A stretch of 64,000 nt of DNA from Halisarca cf. caerulea. Taxonomy: Eukaryota > Porifera > Demospongiae > Chondrillida > Halisarcidae. This document shows positions 8,456-20,044 of the stretch, in pieces (position 1 is the stretch's first letter; the number at the start of each line of letters is the position of its first letter). The stretch spans positions 125,175-189,174 of the forward strand of contig CAUJGJ010000200.1 in the NCBI GenBank assembly GCA_963170055.1, given 5' to 3'. A program made the position numbers and the translations under genes. The notes beneath the pieces are model-generated. The model saw nothing but the letters and a program-made list of their open reading frames with translations. It did not search any database and had not been told where the DNA came from.

Positions 8456-9389
8456 TGGGGGAAGCCTGAAATCTGGAAACTGTTTAGTTTGAAATTTAAA
8501 TTTTCATTACAGATAGTTTTTTTTTTATGCGGGTCCCCATGTGTTGTTGTGGGAAATGGAAATTTTCACGGTTAGGCTAGTTTTCCTTTTGATCCTGAGA
8601 GTTATGTGGAGGCGTGGGAAATTGAATTTTCAACCCAAGAAGTGTTCCCTTTAATGCTATTTGCAATATTTTCGGTAAAAATTTCAATTTTCACAACAGG
8701 AAGTGTTCCCTTTGATGTGAGAAGCCATGTGGAGTTTTGAGTTATTTAAAATTTTCAACACAGGAAGTGTTCCCTTTGATGCATTCAACCATGTGGAGCC
8801 GTGGGAAATTGTTATTTTTTCCACGGGAAGTTTTCCCTTTTACGCTTAAAGCCATGTTTGGTGTTTGAAATGGAAACTTAACCACAGGAAGTATTCATTT
8901 TTAGAGTCATATAATTGTACCGGTATAGCAATGAGCTGTACTGGTACAGCAATCAGCTGTACCAGTATAGTAATGAGCTGTACTTAAATGGCAACGAGCT
9001 GTACTTTGAAATAGAAATTTTCACCACAGGAAGTGTTCCTTTTGATGCGGGAAACCATCTGGAGCCGTGGTAAATTGAAATTTTTATTTAAGGAAGTGTT
9101 CCCTTTGAAGCGGGAAGCCATCTAGAGTCGTGGCAATTTGAAATTTTCAACAAGGAAGTGTTTTCTTTGATGTGGTAAGCCATGTGGAGTAATTCGAAAA
9201 TCAAATTTTCACCAAGGAAGTGTTCCATTTGATGTGGGGAGCAATCTGGTGGCGTGGGAAATTAAAATTTTCACCTCAGGCAGTGTTCCCTTTCATGCAA
9301 GAAACTATGTGGTGGCATGGGAAATTGAAAATTGACAACAGGAAGAGTTTCTTTGGTTGCGGGAAGCATTCTCCAGTCGTCGGAAATTG
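8456..9389. repeat. Degenerate ~60-bp tandem repeat, right part
   Basis: Continuation of the 7148-7443 repeat with the same landmarks (AAGTGTTCCCTTTGATG, GGGAAGCCATGTGGAG, GTGGGAAATTGAAATTTTCA), for example near 8640, 8700, 8765, 9035, 9095 and 9280. It fades into the 104-bp satellite at about 9390 (GGAAATTG/TCCAGTGGGAATG). Open frames in it (such as 9220-9501) run across the repeat boundary and are not credible genes. Confidence 0.83.
8916..8999. repeat. 21-bp minisatellite, four imperfect copies
   Basis: Four units of the type TGTACCGGTATAGCAATGAGC start at 8916, 8937, 8958 and 8979, and a fifth begins as TGTACTTT. Units share TGTAC at the start and GAGC or CAGC at the end. The block is embedded in the 60-bp repeat region and is unrelated to it in sequence. 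Confidence 0.85.
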
Positions 9390-10509
9390 TCCAGTGGGAA
9401 TGTGCTTGGTGCTAGTGCCAAATATTGGTATTAGCACCAGCATATCCAACACTAAACAAATATGCTCACAACACTTAAAAAACTTCATATGTGTCCACTA
9501 GGAATGTGCATGGTGCTAGAGCCAAATATTGGTATTAGCACCAGCATATCCAACACTACACGAATACGCCCACAGTACTTATGAAATTTCATGTGTGTCT
9601 ACAAGAAATGTGCGTGGTGCTAGTGCTAAATATTGATATTAGCACCAGCATATCCAACACTACAAAAATAAGCTCACAGCACTTCAGAAACTTCATGTGT
9701 GTCAATTGGGAATGTGCGTGGTGCTATTACCAAATATTGGTATTAGCACCAGCATATCCGACACTACTCAAATACGCTCACAGCACTTCGTAAACTTCAT
9801 GTGTGTCCACTGGGAATGTGTGTTGTGCTAGTTCCAAATTTTGGTATTAGCACCAGCTTATCCAACACTACACAAATACGCTCACAGTACTTCAGAAACT
9901 TCTTGTGTGTCCACTGGGAATGAGCTAGTGCTAGTACTAAATATTGTTATTAGCACCAGCATATCCAACACTGCACAAATACGCCCACAGCACTTCAGTA
10001 ACTTCATGTGTTTCCACTGGGAATGTGCGTGGTTTTAGTACCAAATATAGGTCTTAAGACCAGCATATCCAACACTACACAAATACGCTCACAGCAGTTC
10101 AAAAACTTCATGTGTGTCCACTGGGAATGTGCATGGTGTTAGTGCCAAATATTGGTATTAGTACCAGCATATCCAACACTACACAAATGCACTCACAGCA
10201 ATTAAATATTTCATGTGTGTCCACTGGGAATGTGGGTGGTGCTAGTGCCAAATATTTGTATAAGCACAAGCATATCCAACAATGCACAATTACACCCACA
10301 GAACTTATGAAACTTCATGTGTGTCCACTGAGAATGTGTGTGGTGCTAGTGCCAAATATTGGTATTAGCACCGGCAAATCCAGCACTACACAATTACACC
10401 CACAGAACATATGAAACTTCATGTGTGTCCACTGAGAATGTGCGTGGTGCTATTGCTTAACATTGGTATTTGCACCAGCATCTCCAACACTACACACATA
10501 CGCCCACAG
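9390..10509. repeat. 104-bp satellite, divergent telomere-proximal edge (left of the transposon)
   Basis: About eleven monomers. Landmarks of each unit in order are GGGAATGTGCGTGG, TGCTAGTGCCAAATATTGG, TATTAGCACCAGCATATCC, AACACTACACAAATACGCCC, ACAGCACTTCAGAAACTTC and ATGTGTGTCCACTGG. Monomers here differ from each other at many sites, as is usual at the edge of a satellite array. Open frames here (such as 9581-9793, 10112-10414) exist because the monomer lacks stops in some frames. They are not supported as genes. Confidence 0.93.
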
Positions 10510-10511
10510 TA

Positions 10512-10533
10512 CAGTGGACCCTCACTTATCCGG
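10512..10533 (+). repeat. Left terminal inverted repeat of the Tigger-like element
   Basis: Starts CAGTGGACCCTCACTTATCC. Bases 10523-10535 (CACTTATCCGGCC) are also a perfect inverted repeat of 10554-10566. GCCGGATAAGTGAAAC is directly repeated at 10555-10570 and 10572-10587. Confidence 0.93.
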
Positions 10534-10731
10534 CCTCAATGGGACCGAGCTAAGGCCGGATAAGTGAAACAGCCGGATAAGTGAAACAACCAAACTGTAA
10601 TCATAACAAGACATGTACGTATGTACAATAGAATACTGCTAATTAAAAGTATACGTACAAAAGTACAGTGATTAATATGTGCGCATTCAACAACTTGGTA
10701 AGTACTAATATGTACGTATGTAGTTACACAT

Positions 10732-12366
10732 TTATGATTTAGAAAAATACGAATATAGTGATTTTTGCTTTAAGTTACTGTAACGCTTTGCAGCAGCTAA
10801 ATCTCTTATACTCTTGAAAAGGAGCAGCGACGATGATGTACTTTCTTCTTGTTGCTCATACCAGAGTAAGCATTTGTCCAGCATATCTGCAACCTCTCCA
10901 TTAGTTGGAATCTTCTGTTGCATATCAGGTTCCTCATCATCATCAGCATCATCATCAGCGGAAACATCAGGTTGGTCCGTGATTTGATGAATAATGTCAT
11001 CATCTGAGAGCAACTGATATCCAGGATCGTCTGTATCTTCATGTAGCCAGCTATCAATGTCTTCATGTGAGAGATCGCTATCAAGTTGACTGACGAGTGT
11101 TTCACATGTGGAATGATCACCAGTTTGGTCATTAGGTGATGGTATTTCATTGTGGACACTGCTAATCAGGAGTTTGTGCCATGAATTAGCAATTGCAGAA
11201 GCAGGTGTGTCATCCCAAGCTGCTGCTGACATGTAAGCAACACTCTTGACGTCAATTTTTTTCAGAGATTCAATAATTGATCTTCCTTCCTGATCCTCAA
11301 GCAGTAACTTTTGTAGCATGGCTTTTCTGTATCTCCTCTTTATTCCCTCCAACACTCCTTGATCCATCGGCTGTATGAGAGCAGTTGTGTTAGGTGGCAG
11401 AAACATTGCTTTGATATTTCCATCTTGGCTTACTAGGCCACTTGCTTCTGGATGAGCAGGTGCATTATCCATCAAGAGTAGTCCTTTTACAGGTAGGCCT
11501 GCATCTCTTAAATACCTTGTTACGGATGGCACAAAGTGTTGATGGAACCAATCACCGAATATATGCGCATCAACCCATGCATTTCTCTGTGAATAGTAAG
11601 AAACTGGTAAGGCTGCTTTATTCACATTCTTGAAACAGCGTGGATTTGCAGCTTTACCAACAAGCATGAGTGGGAGTTTGTGTGACCCAGTAGCATTGGA
11701 GCATGCCAAAATTGTTACCCTGTCCTTTTGCCGTTTGAATCCAGGTGCTTCCCTCTCTGACCTAGCTGCAATTGTCTTATTTGGTAGCATTCTGTAAAAC
11801 AACCCAGTTTCGTCACAGTTGTAAATTTGCTGCAAGCTAAGAGATTCCTGTTCCATAAGCAGTTGTAATTTTTCTTTAAATGGTTCAGGAGCAGTGGTAT
11901 CAGAAGAGAGCTTTTCTCCTTGTACAGTTAGCTGTCTCATACCATGACGGTTACAGAATCTCCACAGCCAACCTTTACTTGCTTGGAATGGAGGCACTGT
12001 CTCACCTTCGTGGAGCTTATCATACAACTGTATAGCTTTAGCGCATAAAACCGGGCCACTTACTGGAGCTCCTAAACTTCCTTGCTGGACGAACCAAAGG
12101 TAAACAGCTTCATCTAGATTGTTATCCTCAGCTTGGCGCATTACCTTCCGGGAATTCTTGCTCATCGATACCTCGTCCATTGTAGACACGAAGCATCGAA
12201 TTTTTTCTTCGTTCTTCTTTATATCACCAACCGTAGACTTCCCGACTCCATATTCGCTAGCTAATTTAGCCTGTGATTCTCCTTTAGACAACCGTTCTAG
12301 AATATCCAACTTGTTTTCGAATGACAAAACAACACGTTTTCTTTTCACTGAAGGACAAACCGCCAT
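10732..12366 (-). CDS. Tigger/pogo-like DDE transposase, 544 aa, intact
   Basis: Predicted nuclear transposase that would excise and reinsert the surrounding element at TA sites. Residues ~8-56 form a CENP-B/Psq-type helix-turn-helix (KLDILERLSKGESQAKLASEYG, then GVGKSTVGDIKK). Residues ~82-150 form the second CENP-B/Tc5-type DNA-binding domain (VPPFQASKGWLWRFCNRHG). Residues ~180-350 are the DDE_1 catalytic domain, with D185 in NCDETG, D300 in LLMDNAPAHP and D335 in QPMDQG, giving the DDD triad of the pogo/Tigger group. A very acidic stretch follows (~464-481). The C-terminus QKSLYSYF (534-541) fits the PCNA-interaction pattern QxxLxx(F/Y)(F/Y). The ATG at 12366 sits 110 bp inside the right end and opens directly onto the first DNA-binding domain, so I keep it. 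Length fits the family. No stop or frameshift is present. A host-domesticated gene is unlikely because intact inverted repeats and TA duplication surround it. Confidence 0.95.
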   Translation of the reverse strand: MAVCPSVKRKRVVLSFENKLDILERLSKGESQAKLASEYGVGKSTVGDIKKNEEKIRCFVSTMDEVSMSKNSRKVMRQAEDNNLDEAVYLWFVQQGSLGAPVSGPVLCAKAIQLYDKLHEGETVPPFQASKGWLWRFCNRHGMRQLTVQGEKLSSDTTAPEPFKEKLQLLMEQESLSLQQIYNCDETGLFYRMLPNKTIAARSEREAPGFKRQKDRVTILACSNATGSHKLPLMLVGKAANPRCFKNVNKAALPVSYYSQRNAWVDAHIFGDWFHQHFVPSVTRYLRDAGLPVKGLLLMDNAPAHPEASGLVSQDGNIKAMFLPPNTTALIQPMDQGVLEGIKRRYRKAMLQKLLLEDQEGRSIIESLKKIDVKSVAYMSAAAWDDTPASAIANSWHKLLISSVHNEIPSPNDQTGDHSTCETLVSQLDSDLSHEDIDSWLHEDTDDPGYQLLSDDDIIHQITDQPDVSADDDADDDEEPDMQQKIPTNGEVADMLDKCLLWYEQQEESTSSSLLLFKSIRDLAAAKRYSNLKQKSLYSYFSKS

Positions 12367-12453
12367 TTTCTAATGAGGTTGAATAAAATTAAAAATGGAG
12401 ATTTACATACTAAACAGCCAACCGGATAAACCCAGCCTCCGGATAACTGAAGT

Positions 12454-12475
12454 TCGGATATGCGAGGGTCCACTG
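12454..12475 (-). repeat. Right terminal inverted repeat of the Tigger-like element
   Basis: Read from the outside on the - strand it begins CAGTGGACCCTCGCATATCC. Inside it are spaced CCGGATA-type motifs at 12422, 12439 and about 12455, probably transposase contact sites by analogy with the left end. Confidence 0.92.
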
Positions 12476-14985
12476 TACTTATGAAACTTCCTGTGTGTCC
12501 ACTGGGATTATGCGTTTTGTTAGTTCTAAATATTGGTATTAGCACCAGCATATCCAACACTACACAATTACGCCCACAGCACTTCAGGAACTTCATGTGT
12601 GTCCACTGGGAATATGCGTGGTGCTAGTTCCAAATATTGGTATTAGCACCAGCATATCCAACACTACAAAATGCACTCACAGCAATTCAAAAACTTCATG
12701 TGTGTCCACTGGGAATTTGGGTGGTGCTAGTGCCAAATATTGGTATTAGCACCAGCATATCCAACACTACACAAATACGCCCACAGAACTTCTTAGAAAC
12801 TTAATGTGTGTCCACTGGGAATGTGTGTGGTGCTAGTGCCAAATATTTGTATTAGCACCAGCATATACAAAACTACACAAATACGCCCACAGATCTTCTT
12901 AGAAACTTAATGTGTGTCCACTGGGAATGTGCGTGGTGCTAGTACTTAAGATTGGTATTAACACCAGCATATCCAACACTACACACATACGCCTGCAGAA
13001 CTTCACAAAACTTCATGTGTGTCCACTGGGAATATGCGTGGTGTTAGTTCCAAATTTTGGTATTAGCACCAGCATATCCAACACTTCACAAATACGCCCA
13101 CAGCACTTCAGGAACATCAAATGTGTCCACCGGGAATATGCGTGGTGCTAGTTCCAAATATTGGTATTTGCACCAGCATATCCAACACTACACAAATGCA
13201 CTCACAGCAATTCAAAAACTTCATGTGTGTCCACTGGGAATTTGGGTGGTGCAAGTGCTAAATATTGGTATTAGCACAAGCATATCCAACACTAAACAAA
13301 TACGCCCACAGTACTTATGAAATTTCATGTGTATCTACTAGGAATGTGCGTGGTGCTAGTGCCAAATATTGGTATTAGCACCAGCATATCCAACACTGCA
13401 CAAATACGCCCACAGCACTTCAGAAACTTCATGTTTGTCCACTGGGAATGTGCGTGGTGCTAGTGCCAAATATTGGTATTAGCACCAGCATATCCAACAC
13501 TACACAAATACGCCTTCAGCACTTAATAAACTTTATGTATGTCCACTGGGAATGTGCGTGGTTCTAGTGCCAAATATTGGTTTTAGCCCCAGTATATTCC
13601 ACACTGCACAAAAACGCCTACATCACTTCAGACACTTCATGTGTGTAAATTGAGAATGTGCATGGTGCTATTACCAAATAATTTTATTAGCACCAGCATA
13701 TCCAACACTACACAAATACGCTCAAAGCTTTTCAGAAACTTCATGTGTGTCCACTGGGAATGTGCGTGGTGCTAGTGCCAAATATTGGTATTAGCACCAG
13801 TATATCCAAAACTACACAAATACGCCCACAGATCTTCTTAGAAACTTAATGTGTGTCCACTGGGAATGTGCGTGGTGCTAGTGCTTAAGATTGGTATTAA
13901 CACCAGCATATCCAACACTACACACATACGCCCGCAGCACTTCAGAAAATTCATGTGTGTCCACTGGGAATATGCGTGGTTATAGTTCCAAATATTGGTG
14001 TTAGCACCAGCATATCCAACACTTCACAAATACGCCCACAGCACTTCAGGAACGTCAAGTGTGTCCACTTGGAATACGCATGGTGCTAGTGCCAAATATT
14101 GGTATTAGCACCAGCATATCCAACACTACACAAATGCACTCACAGCAATACAAAAACTTTATCTGTGTCCACTGGGGGTTTGGGTAGTGCAAGTGCTAAA
14201 TATTGGTATTAGCACAAGCATATCCCACACTAAACAAATACGCCCACAGTACTTATGAAATTTCATGTGTGTCCACTAGGAATGTGCGTGTTGCTAGTTC
14301 CAAATATTGGTATTAGCACCAGCATATCCAACACAGCACAAATACGCCCACAGCACTTCAGTAACTTCATGTGTGTCCACTGGGAATGTGCGTGGTGCTA
14401 GTGCCAAATATTGGTATTAGCACCAGCATATCCAACACTACACAAATACGCCCACAGCACTTCAGAAACTTCATGTGTGTCTACTGGGAATGTGCGTGGT
14501 GCTAGTGCCTAATATTGGTATTAGCACCAGCATATCCAACACTACACAAATACACCCACAGCACTTCAGAAACTTCATGTGTGTCTACTGGGAATGTGCG
14601 TGGTGCTAGTGCCTAATATTGGTATTAGCACCAGCATATCCAACACTACACAAATACACCCACAGCACTTCAGAAACTTCATGTGTGTCCACTGGGAATG
14701 TGCGTGGTGCTAGTGCCAAATATTGGTATTAGCACCAGCATATCCAACACTGCACAAATACGCCCACAGCACTTCAGAAACTTCATGTGTGTCCACTGGG
14801 AATGTGCGTGGTGCTAGTGCCAAATATTGGTATTAGCACCAGCATATCCAACACTACACAAATACGCCCACAGCACTTCAGAAACTTCATGTGTGTCCAC
14901 TGGGAATGTGCGTGGTGCTAGTGCCAAATATGGGTATTAGCACCAGCATATCCAACACTACACAAATACGCCCACAGCACTTCAG
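12476..14985. repeat. 104-bp satellite, divergent edge (right of the transposon)
   Basis: About 24 monomers, noticeably diverged: ACAGAACTTCTTAGAAACTTAATG variants near 12790 and 12895, GCAATTCAAAAACTTC variants near 12680 and 13208, and many single changes. In almost all units the segment before ATGTGTG reads AACTTC rather than AGGTC. From about 14340 the monomers become more uniform, grading into the homogenised core. Confidence 0.95.
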
Positions 14986-15409
14986 AAAGGTCATGTGTGT
15001 GTACTGGGAATGTGCGTGGTGCTAGTGCCAAATATTGGTATTAGCACCAGCATATCCAACACTACACAAATACGCCCACAGCACTTCAGAAACTTCATGT
15101 GTGTCCACTGGGAATGTGCGTGATGCTAGTGCTAAATATTGGCATTAGCACCACCATATCCAACATTACACAAATACGCCCACAGTAGTTATGAAACTTC
15201 ATGTGTGTCCACTGGGAATGTGTGTGGTGCTAGTGCCAAATATTGGTATTAGCACCAGCATATCCAACACTACACAAATGCGCTCACAGCACTTCAGAAA
15301 AGTCATGTGTGCACACTGAGATTGTACGCGGTGCTAGTGCCAAATAATGGTATTAGCACCAGCATATTCAACATTACACAAATACGCCCACAGTAGTTAA
15401 GAAACTTCG

Positions 15410-18400
15410 TGTGTGTCCACTGGGAATGTGCGTGGTGCTAGTGCCAAATATTGGTATTAGCACCAGAATATCCAACACTACACAAATACGCCCACAGCAC
15501 TTCAGAAAGGTCATGTGTGTCCACTGGGAATGTGCGTGGTGCTAGTGCCAAATATGGGTATTGGCACCAGCATATCCAACACTACACAAATACGCCCACA
15601 GCACTTCAGAAAAGTCATGTGTGTCCACTGAGAATGTGCGTGGTGCTAGTGCCAAATATTGGTATTAGCACCAGCATATCCAACACTACACAAATACGCC
15701 CACAGCACTTCAGAAACTTCATGTGTGTCCACTGGGAATGTGCGTGGTGCTAGTGCCAAATATTGGTATTAGCACCACTATATCCAACACTACACAAATA
15801 CGCCCACAGCACTTCAGAAAGGTCATGTGTGTCCACTGGGAATGTGCGTGGTGCTAGTGCCAAATATGGGTATTAGCACCAGCATATCCAACACTACACA
15901 AATACGCCCACAGCACTTCAGAAACTTCATTTGTGTCCCCTGGGAATGTGCGTAGTGCTAGTGCCAAATATTGGTATTAGCATCAGCATATCCAACACTA
16001 CACAAATATGCCCACAGCACTTCAGAAAGGTAATGTGTGTTCACTGGGAATTTGCGTGGTGCTAGTGCCAAATATTGGTATTAGCACCAGCATATCCAAC
16101 ACTACACAAATATGCCCACAGTAGTTAAGAAACTTCATGTGTGTCCACTGGGAATGTGCGTGGTGCTAGTGCCAAATATTGGTATTAGCACCAGCATATC
16201 CAACACTACACAAATACGCCCACAGCACTTCAGAAAGGTCATGTGTGTCCACTGGGAATGTGCGTGGTGCTAGTGCCAAATATTGGTATTAGCACCAGCA
16301 TATCCAACACTAAACAAATATGCCCACAGTAGTTAAGAAACTTCATGTGTGTCCACTAGGAATGTGCGTGGTGCTAGTGCCAAATATTGGTATTAGCACC
16401 AGCATATCCAACACTACACAAATACGCCCACAGCACTTCAGAAAGGTCATGTGTGTCCACTGGGAATGTGCGTGGTGCTAGTGCCAAATATTGGTATTAG
16501 CACCAGCATATCCAACACTACACAAATACGCCCACAGCACTTAAGAAACTTCATGTGTGTCCACTGGGAATGTGCTTGGTGCTAGTGCCAAATATTGGTA
16601 TTAGCACCAGTATATCCAACACTACACAAATACGCCCACAGCACTTCAGAAAGGTCATGTGTGTCCACTGGGAATGTGCGTGGTGCTAGTGCCAAATATT
16701 GGTATTAGCACCAGCAATTATCCAACACTACACAAATACGCCCACAGCACTTTAGAAAGGTCATGTGTGTCCACTGGGAATGTGCGTGGTGCTAGTGCCA
16801 AATATTGGTATTAGCACCAGCATATCTAACACTACACAAATACGCCCACAGTAGTTAAGAAACTACATGTGTGTCCACTGGGAATGTGTATGGTGCTAGT
16901 GCCTAATATTGGTATTAGCACCAGCATATCCAACACTAAACAAATATGCCCACAGTAGTTAAAAACTTCATGTGTGTCCACTGGGAATGTGCGTGGTGCT
17001 AGTGCCAAATATTGGTATTAGCACCAGCATATCCAACACTACACAAATACGCCCACAGCACATCAGAAAGGTCATGTGTGTGTACTGGGAATGTGCGTGG
17101 TGCTAGTGCCAAATATTGGTATTAGCACCAGCATATCCAACACTACACAAATACGCCCACAGCACTTCAGAAACTTCATGTGTGTCCACTGGGAATGTGC
17201 TTGGTGCTAGTGCCAAATATTGGTATTAGCACCAGAATATCCAACACTACACAAATACGCCCACAGCACTTCAGAAAGGTCATGTGTGTCCACTGGGAAT
17301 GTGCGTGGTGCTAGTGCCAAATATTGGTATTAGCACCAGTATATCCAACACTACACAAATACGCCCACAGCACTTCAGAAAGGTCATGTGTGTCCACTGG
17401 GAATGTGCGTGGTGCTAGTGCCAAATATGGGTATTAGCACCAGCATATCTAACACTACACAAATACGCCCACAGCACTTCAGAAAAGTCATATGTGTCCA
17501 CTGAGAATGTGCGTGGTGCTAGTGCCAAATATTGGTATTAGCACCAGCATATCCAACACTACACAAATACGCCCACAGCACTTCAGAAACTTCATGTGTG
17601 TCCACTGGGAATGTGCGTGGTGCTAGTGCCAAATATTGGTATTAGCACCAGTATATCCAACACTACACAAATACGCCCACATCACTTCAGAAAGGTCATG
17701 TGTGTCCACTGGGAATGTGCGTGGTGCTAGTGCCAAATATTGGTATTAGCACCAGCAATTATCCAACACTACACAAATACGCCCACAGCACTTTAGAAAG
17801 GTCATGTGTGTCCACTGGGAATGTGCGTGGTGCTAGTGCCAAATATTGGTATTAGCACCAGCATATCCAACACTACACAAATACGCCCACAGTAGTTAAG
17901 AAACTACATGTGTGTCCACTGGGAATGTGTATGGTGCTAGTGCCTAATATTGGTATTAGCACCAGCATATCCAACACTAAACAAATATGCCCACAGTAGT
18001 TAAAAACTTCATGTGTGTCCACTGGGAATGTGCGTGGTGCTAGTGCCAAATATTGGTATTAGCACCAGCATATCCAACACTACACAAATACGCCCACAGC
18101 ACATCAGAAAGGTCATGTGTGTGTACTGGGAATGTGCGTGGTGCTAGTGCCAAATATTGGTATTAGCACCAGCATATCCAACACTACACAAATACGCCCA
18201 CAGCACTTCAGAAACTTCATGTGTGTCCACTGGGAATGTGCTTGGTGCTAGTGCAAAATATTGGTATTAGCACCAGAATATCCAACACTACACAAATACG
18301 CCCACAGCACTTCAGAAAGGTCATGTGTGTCCACTGGGAATGTGCGTGGTGCTAGTGCCAAATATTGGTATTAGCACCAGTATATCCAACACTACACAAA

Positions 18401-20044
18401 TACGCCCACAGCACTTCAGAAAGGTCATGTGTGTCCACTGGGAATGTGCGTGGTGCTAGTGCCAAATATGGGTATTAGCACCAGCATATCTAACACTACA
18501 CAATTACGCCCACAGCACTTCAGAAAAGTCATATGTGTCCACTGAGAATGTGCGTGGTGCTAGTGCCAAATATTGGTATTAGCACCAGCATATCCAACAC
18601 TACACAAATACGCCCACAGCACTTCAGAAACTTCATGTGTGTCCACTGGGAATGTGCGTGGTGCTAGTGCCAAATATTGGTATTAGCACCAGTATATCCA
18701 ACACTACACAAATACGCCCACAGCACTTCAGAAAGGTCATGTGTGTCCACTGGGAATGTGCGTGGTGCTAGTGCCAAATATTGGTATTAGCATCAGCATA
18801 TCCAACACTACACAAATATGCCCACAGCACTTCAGAAAGGTCATGTGTGTCCACTGGGAATGTGCGTGGTGCTAGTGCCAAATATGGGTATTGGCACCAG
18901 CATATCCAACACTACACAAATACGCCCACAGCACTTCAGAAAAGTCATGTGTGTCCACTGAGAATGTGCGTGGTGCTAGTGCCAAATATTGGTATTAGCA
19001 CCAGCATATCCAACACTACACAAATACGCCCACAGCACTTCAGAAACTTCATGTGTGTCCACTGGGAATGTGCGTGGTGCTAGTGCCAAATATTGGTATT
19101 AGCACCACTATATCCAACACTACACAAATACGCCCACAGCACTTCAGAAAGGTCATGTGTGTCCACTGGGAATGTGCGTGGTGCTAGTGCCAAATATGGG
19201 TATTAGCACCAGCATATCCAACACTACACAAATACGCCCACAGCACTTCAGAAACTTCATTTGTGTCCCCTGGGAATGTGCGTAGTGCTAGTGCCAAATA
19301 TTGGTATTAGCATCAGCATATCCAACACTACACAAATATGCCCACAGCACTTCAGAAAGGTAATGTGTGTTCACTGGGAATTTGCGTGGTGCTAGTGCCA
19401 AATATTGGTATTAGCACCAGCATATCCAACACTACACAAATAAGCCCACAGTAGTTAAGAAACTTCATGTGTGTCCACTGGGAATGTGCGTGGTGCTAGT
19501 GCCAAATATTGGTATTAGCACCAGCATATCCAACACTACACAAATACGCCCACAGCACTTCAGAAAGGTCATGTGTGTCCACTGGGAATGTGCGTGGTGC
19601 TAGTGCCAAATATTGGTATTAGCACCAGCATATCCAACACTAAACAAATATGCCCACAGTAGTTAAGAAACTTCATGTGTGTCCACTAGGAATGTGCGTG
19701 GTGCTAGTGCCAAATATTGGTATTAGCACCAGCATATCCAACACTACACAAATACGCCCACAGCACTTCAGAAAGGTCATGTGTGTCCACTGGGAATGTG
19801 CGTGGTGCTAGTGCCAAATATTGGTATTAGCACCAGCATATCCAACACTACACAAATACGCCCACAGCACTTAAGAAACTTCATGTGTGTCCACTGGGAA
19901 TGTGCTTGGTGCTAGTGCCAAATATTGGTATTAGCACCACTATATCCAACACTACACAAATACGCCCACAGCACTTCAGAAAGGTCATGTGTGTCCACTG
20001 GGAATGTGCGTGGTGCTAGTGCCAAATATTGGTATTAGCACCAG
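15410..20044. repeat. Higher-order duplication, 3,330-bp offset (32 monomers)
   Basis: 15410-16714 recurs at about 18740-20044, including rare variants such as ATTTGTGTCCCCTGGG with GTAGTGC and GCATCAGCATATCC. The copies diverge at 20045, where CAGCAATTATCC is replaced by CAGCATATCC. Confidence 0.8.
16711..18790. repeat. Tandem 10-monomer higher-order repeat, 1,041-bp offset
   Basis: The rare insertion variant CAGCAATTATCC occurs at about 16712 and 17753. The linked TAGTTAAGAAACTACATG and GCACATCAGAAAGG variants, and CATATCTAACACT near 17446 and 18487, keep the same offset. Confidence 0.8.

Larger units (their letters stand above)
10512..12475. mobile_element. Tigger/pogo-type (Tc1/mariner superfamily) DNA transposon, apparently complete
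   Basis: 1,964-bp element flanked by TA on both sides (10510-10511 and 12476-12477). The ends are inverted repeats beginning CAGTGGACCCTC, matching at 19 of the first 22 bases. Removing the element and one TA restores CACAGTACTTATGAAACTTC, a normal satellite monomer variant seen nearby, so the empty site can be read directly. It carries one full-length transposase gene on the - strand. Left non-coding DNA is about 220 bp and right about 110 bp, both with repeated CCGGATAA-type motifs. Intact ends and frame suggest a young and possibly still mobile copy. Confidence 0.96.

Noticed and set aside
8455..8480. Resemblance of TGGGGGAAGCCTGAAA here to the end of the subtelomeric module (TTGGGGGAAAGCCTGAAA)
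   Set aside because: Short match within a repeat unit that normally reads GATGCGGGAAGCC; could be chance. Not enough to claim common origin.
10806..11159. 117-codon open frame on the - strand, and + strand frames 11442-11633 and 12119-12373
   Set aside because: Overlap the transposase gene in other frames; shadows of it.
12461..12477. Shared GTCCACTG between the transposon end and the satellite monomer (GTGTCCACTGGG)
   Set aside because: Eight bases only, and the target site is elsewhere in the monomer (CACAGTACTT). Likely coincidence.
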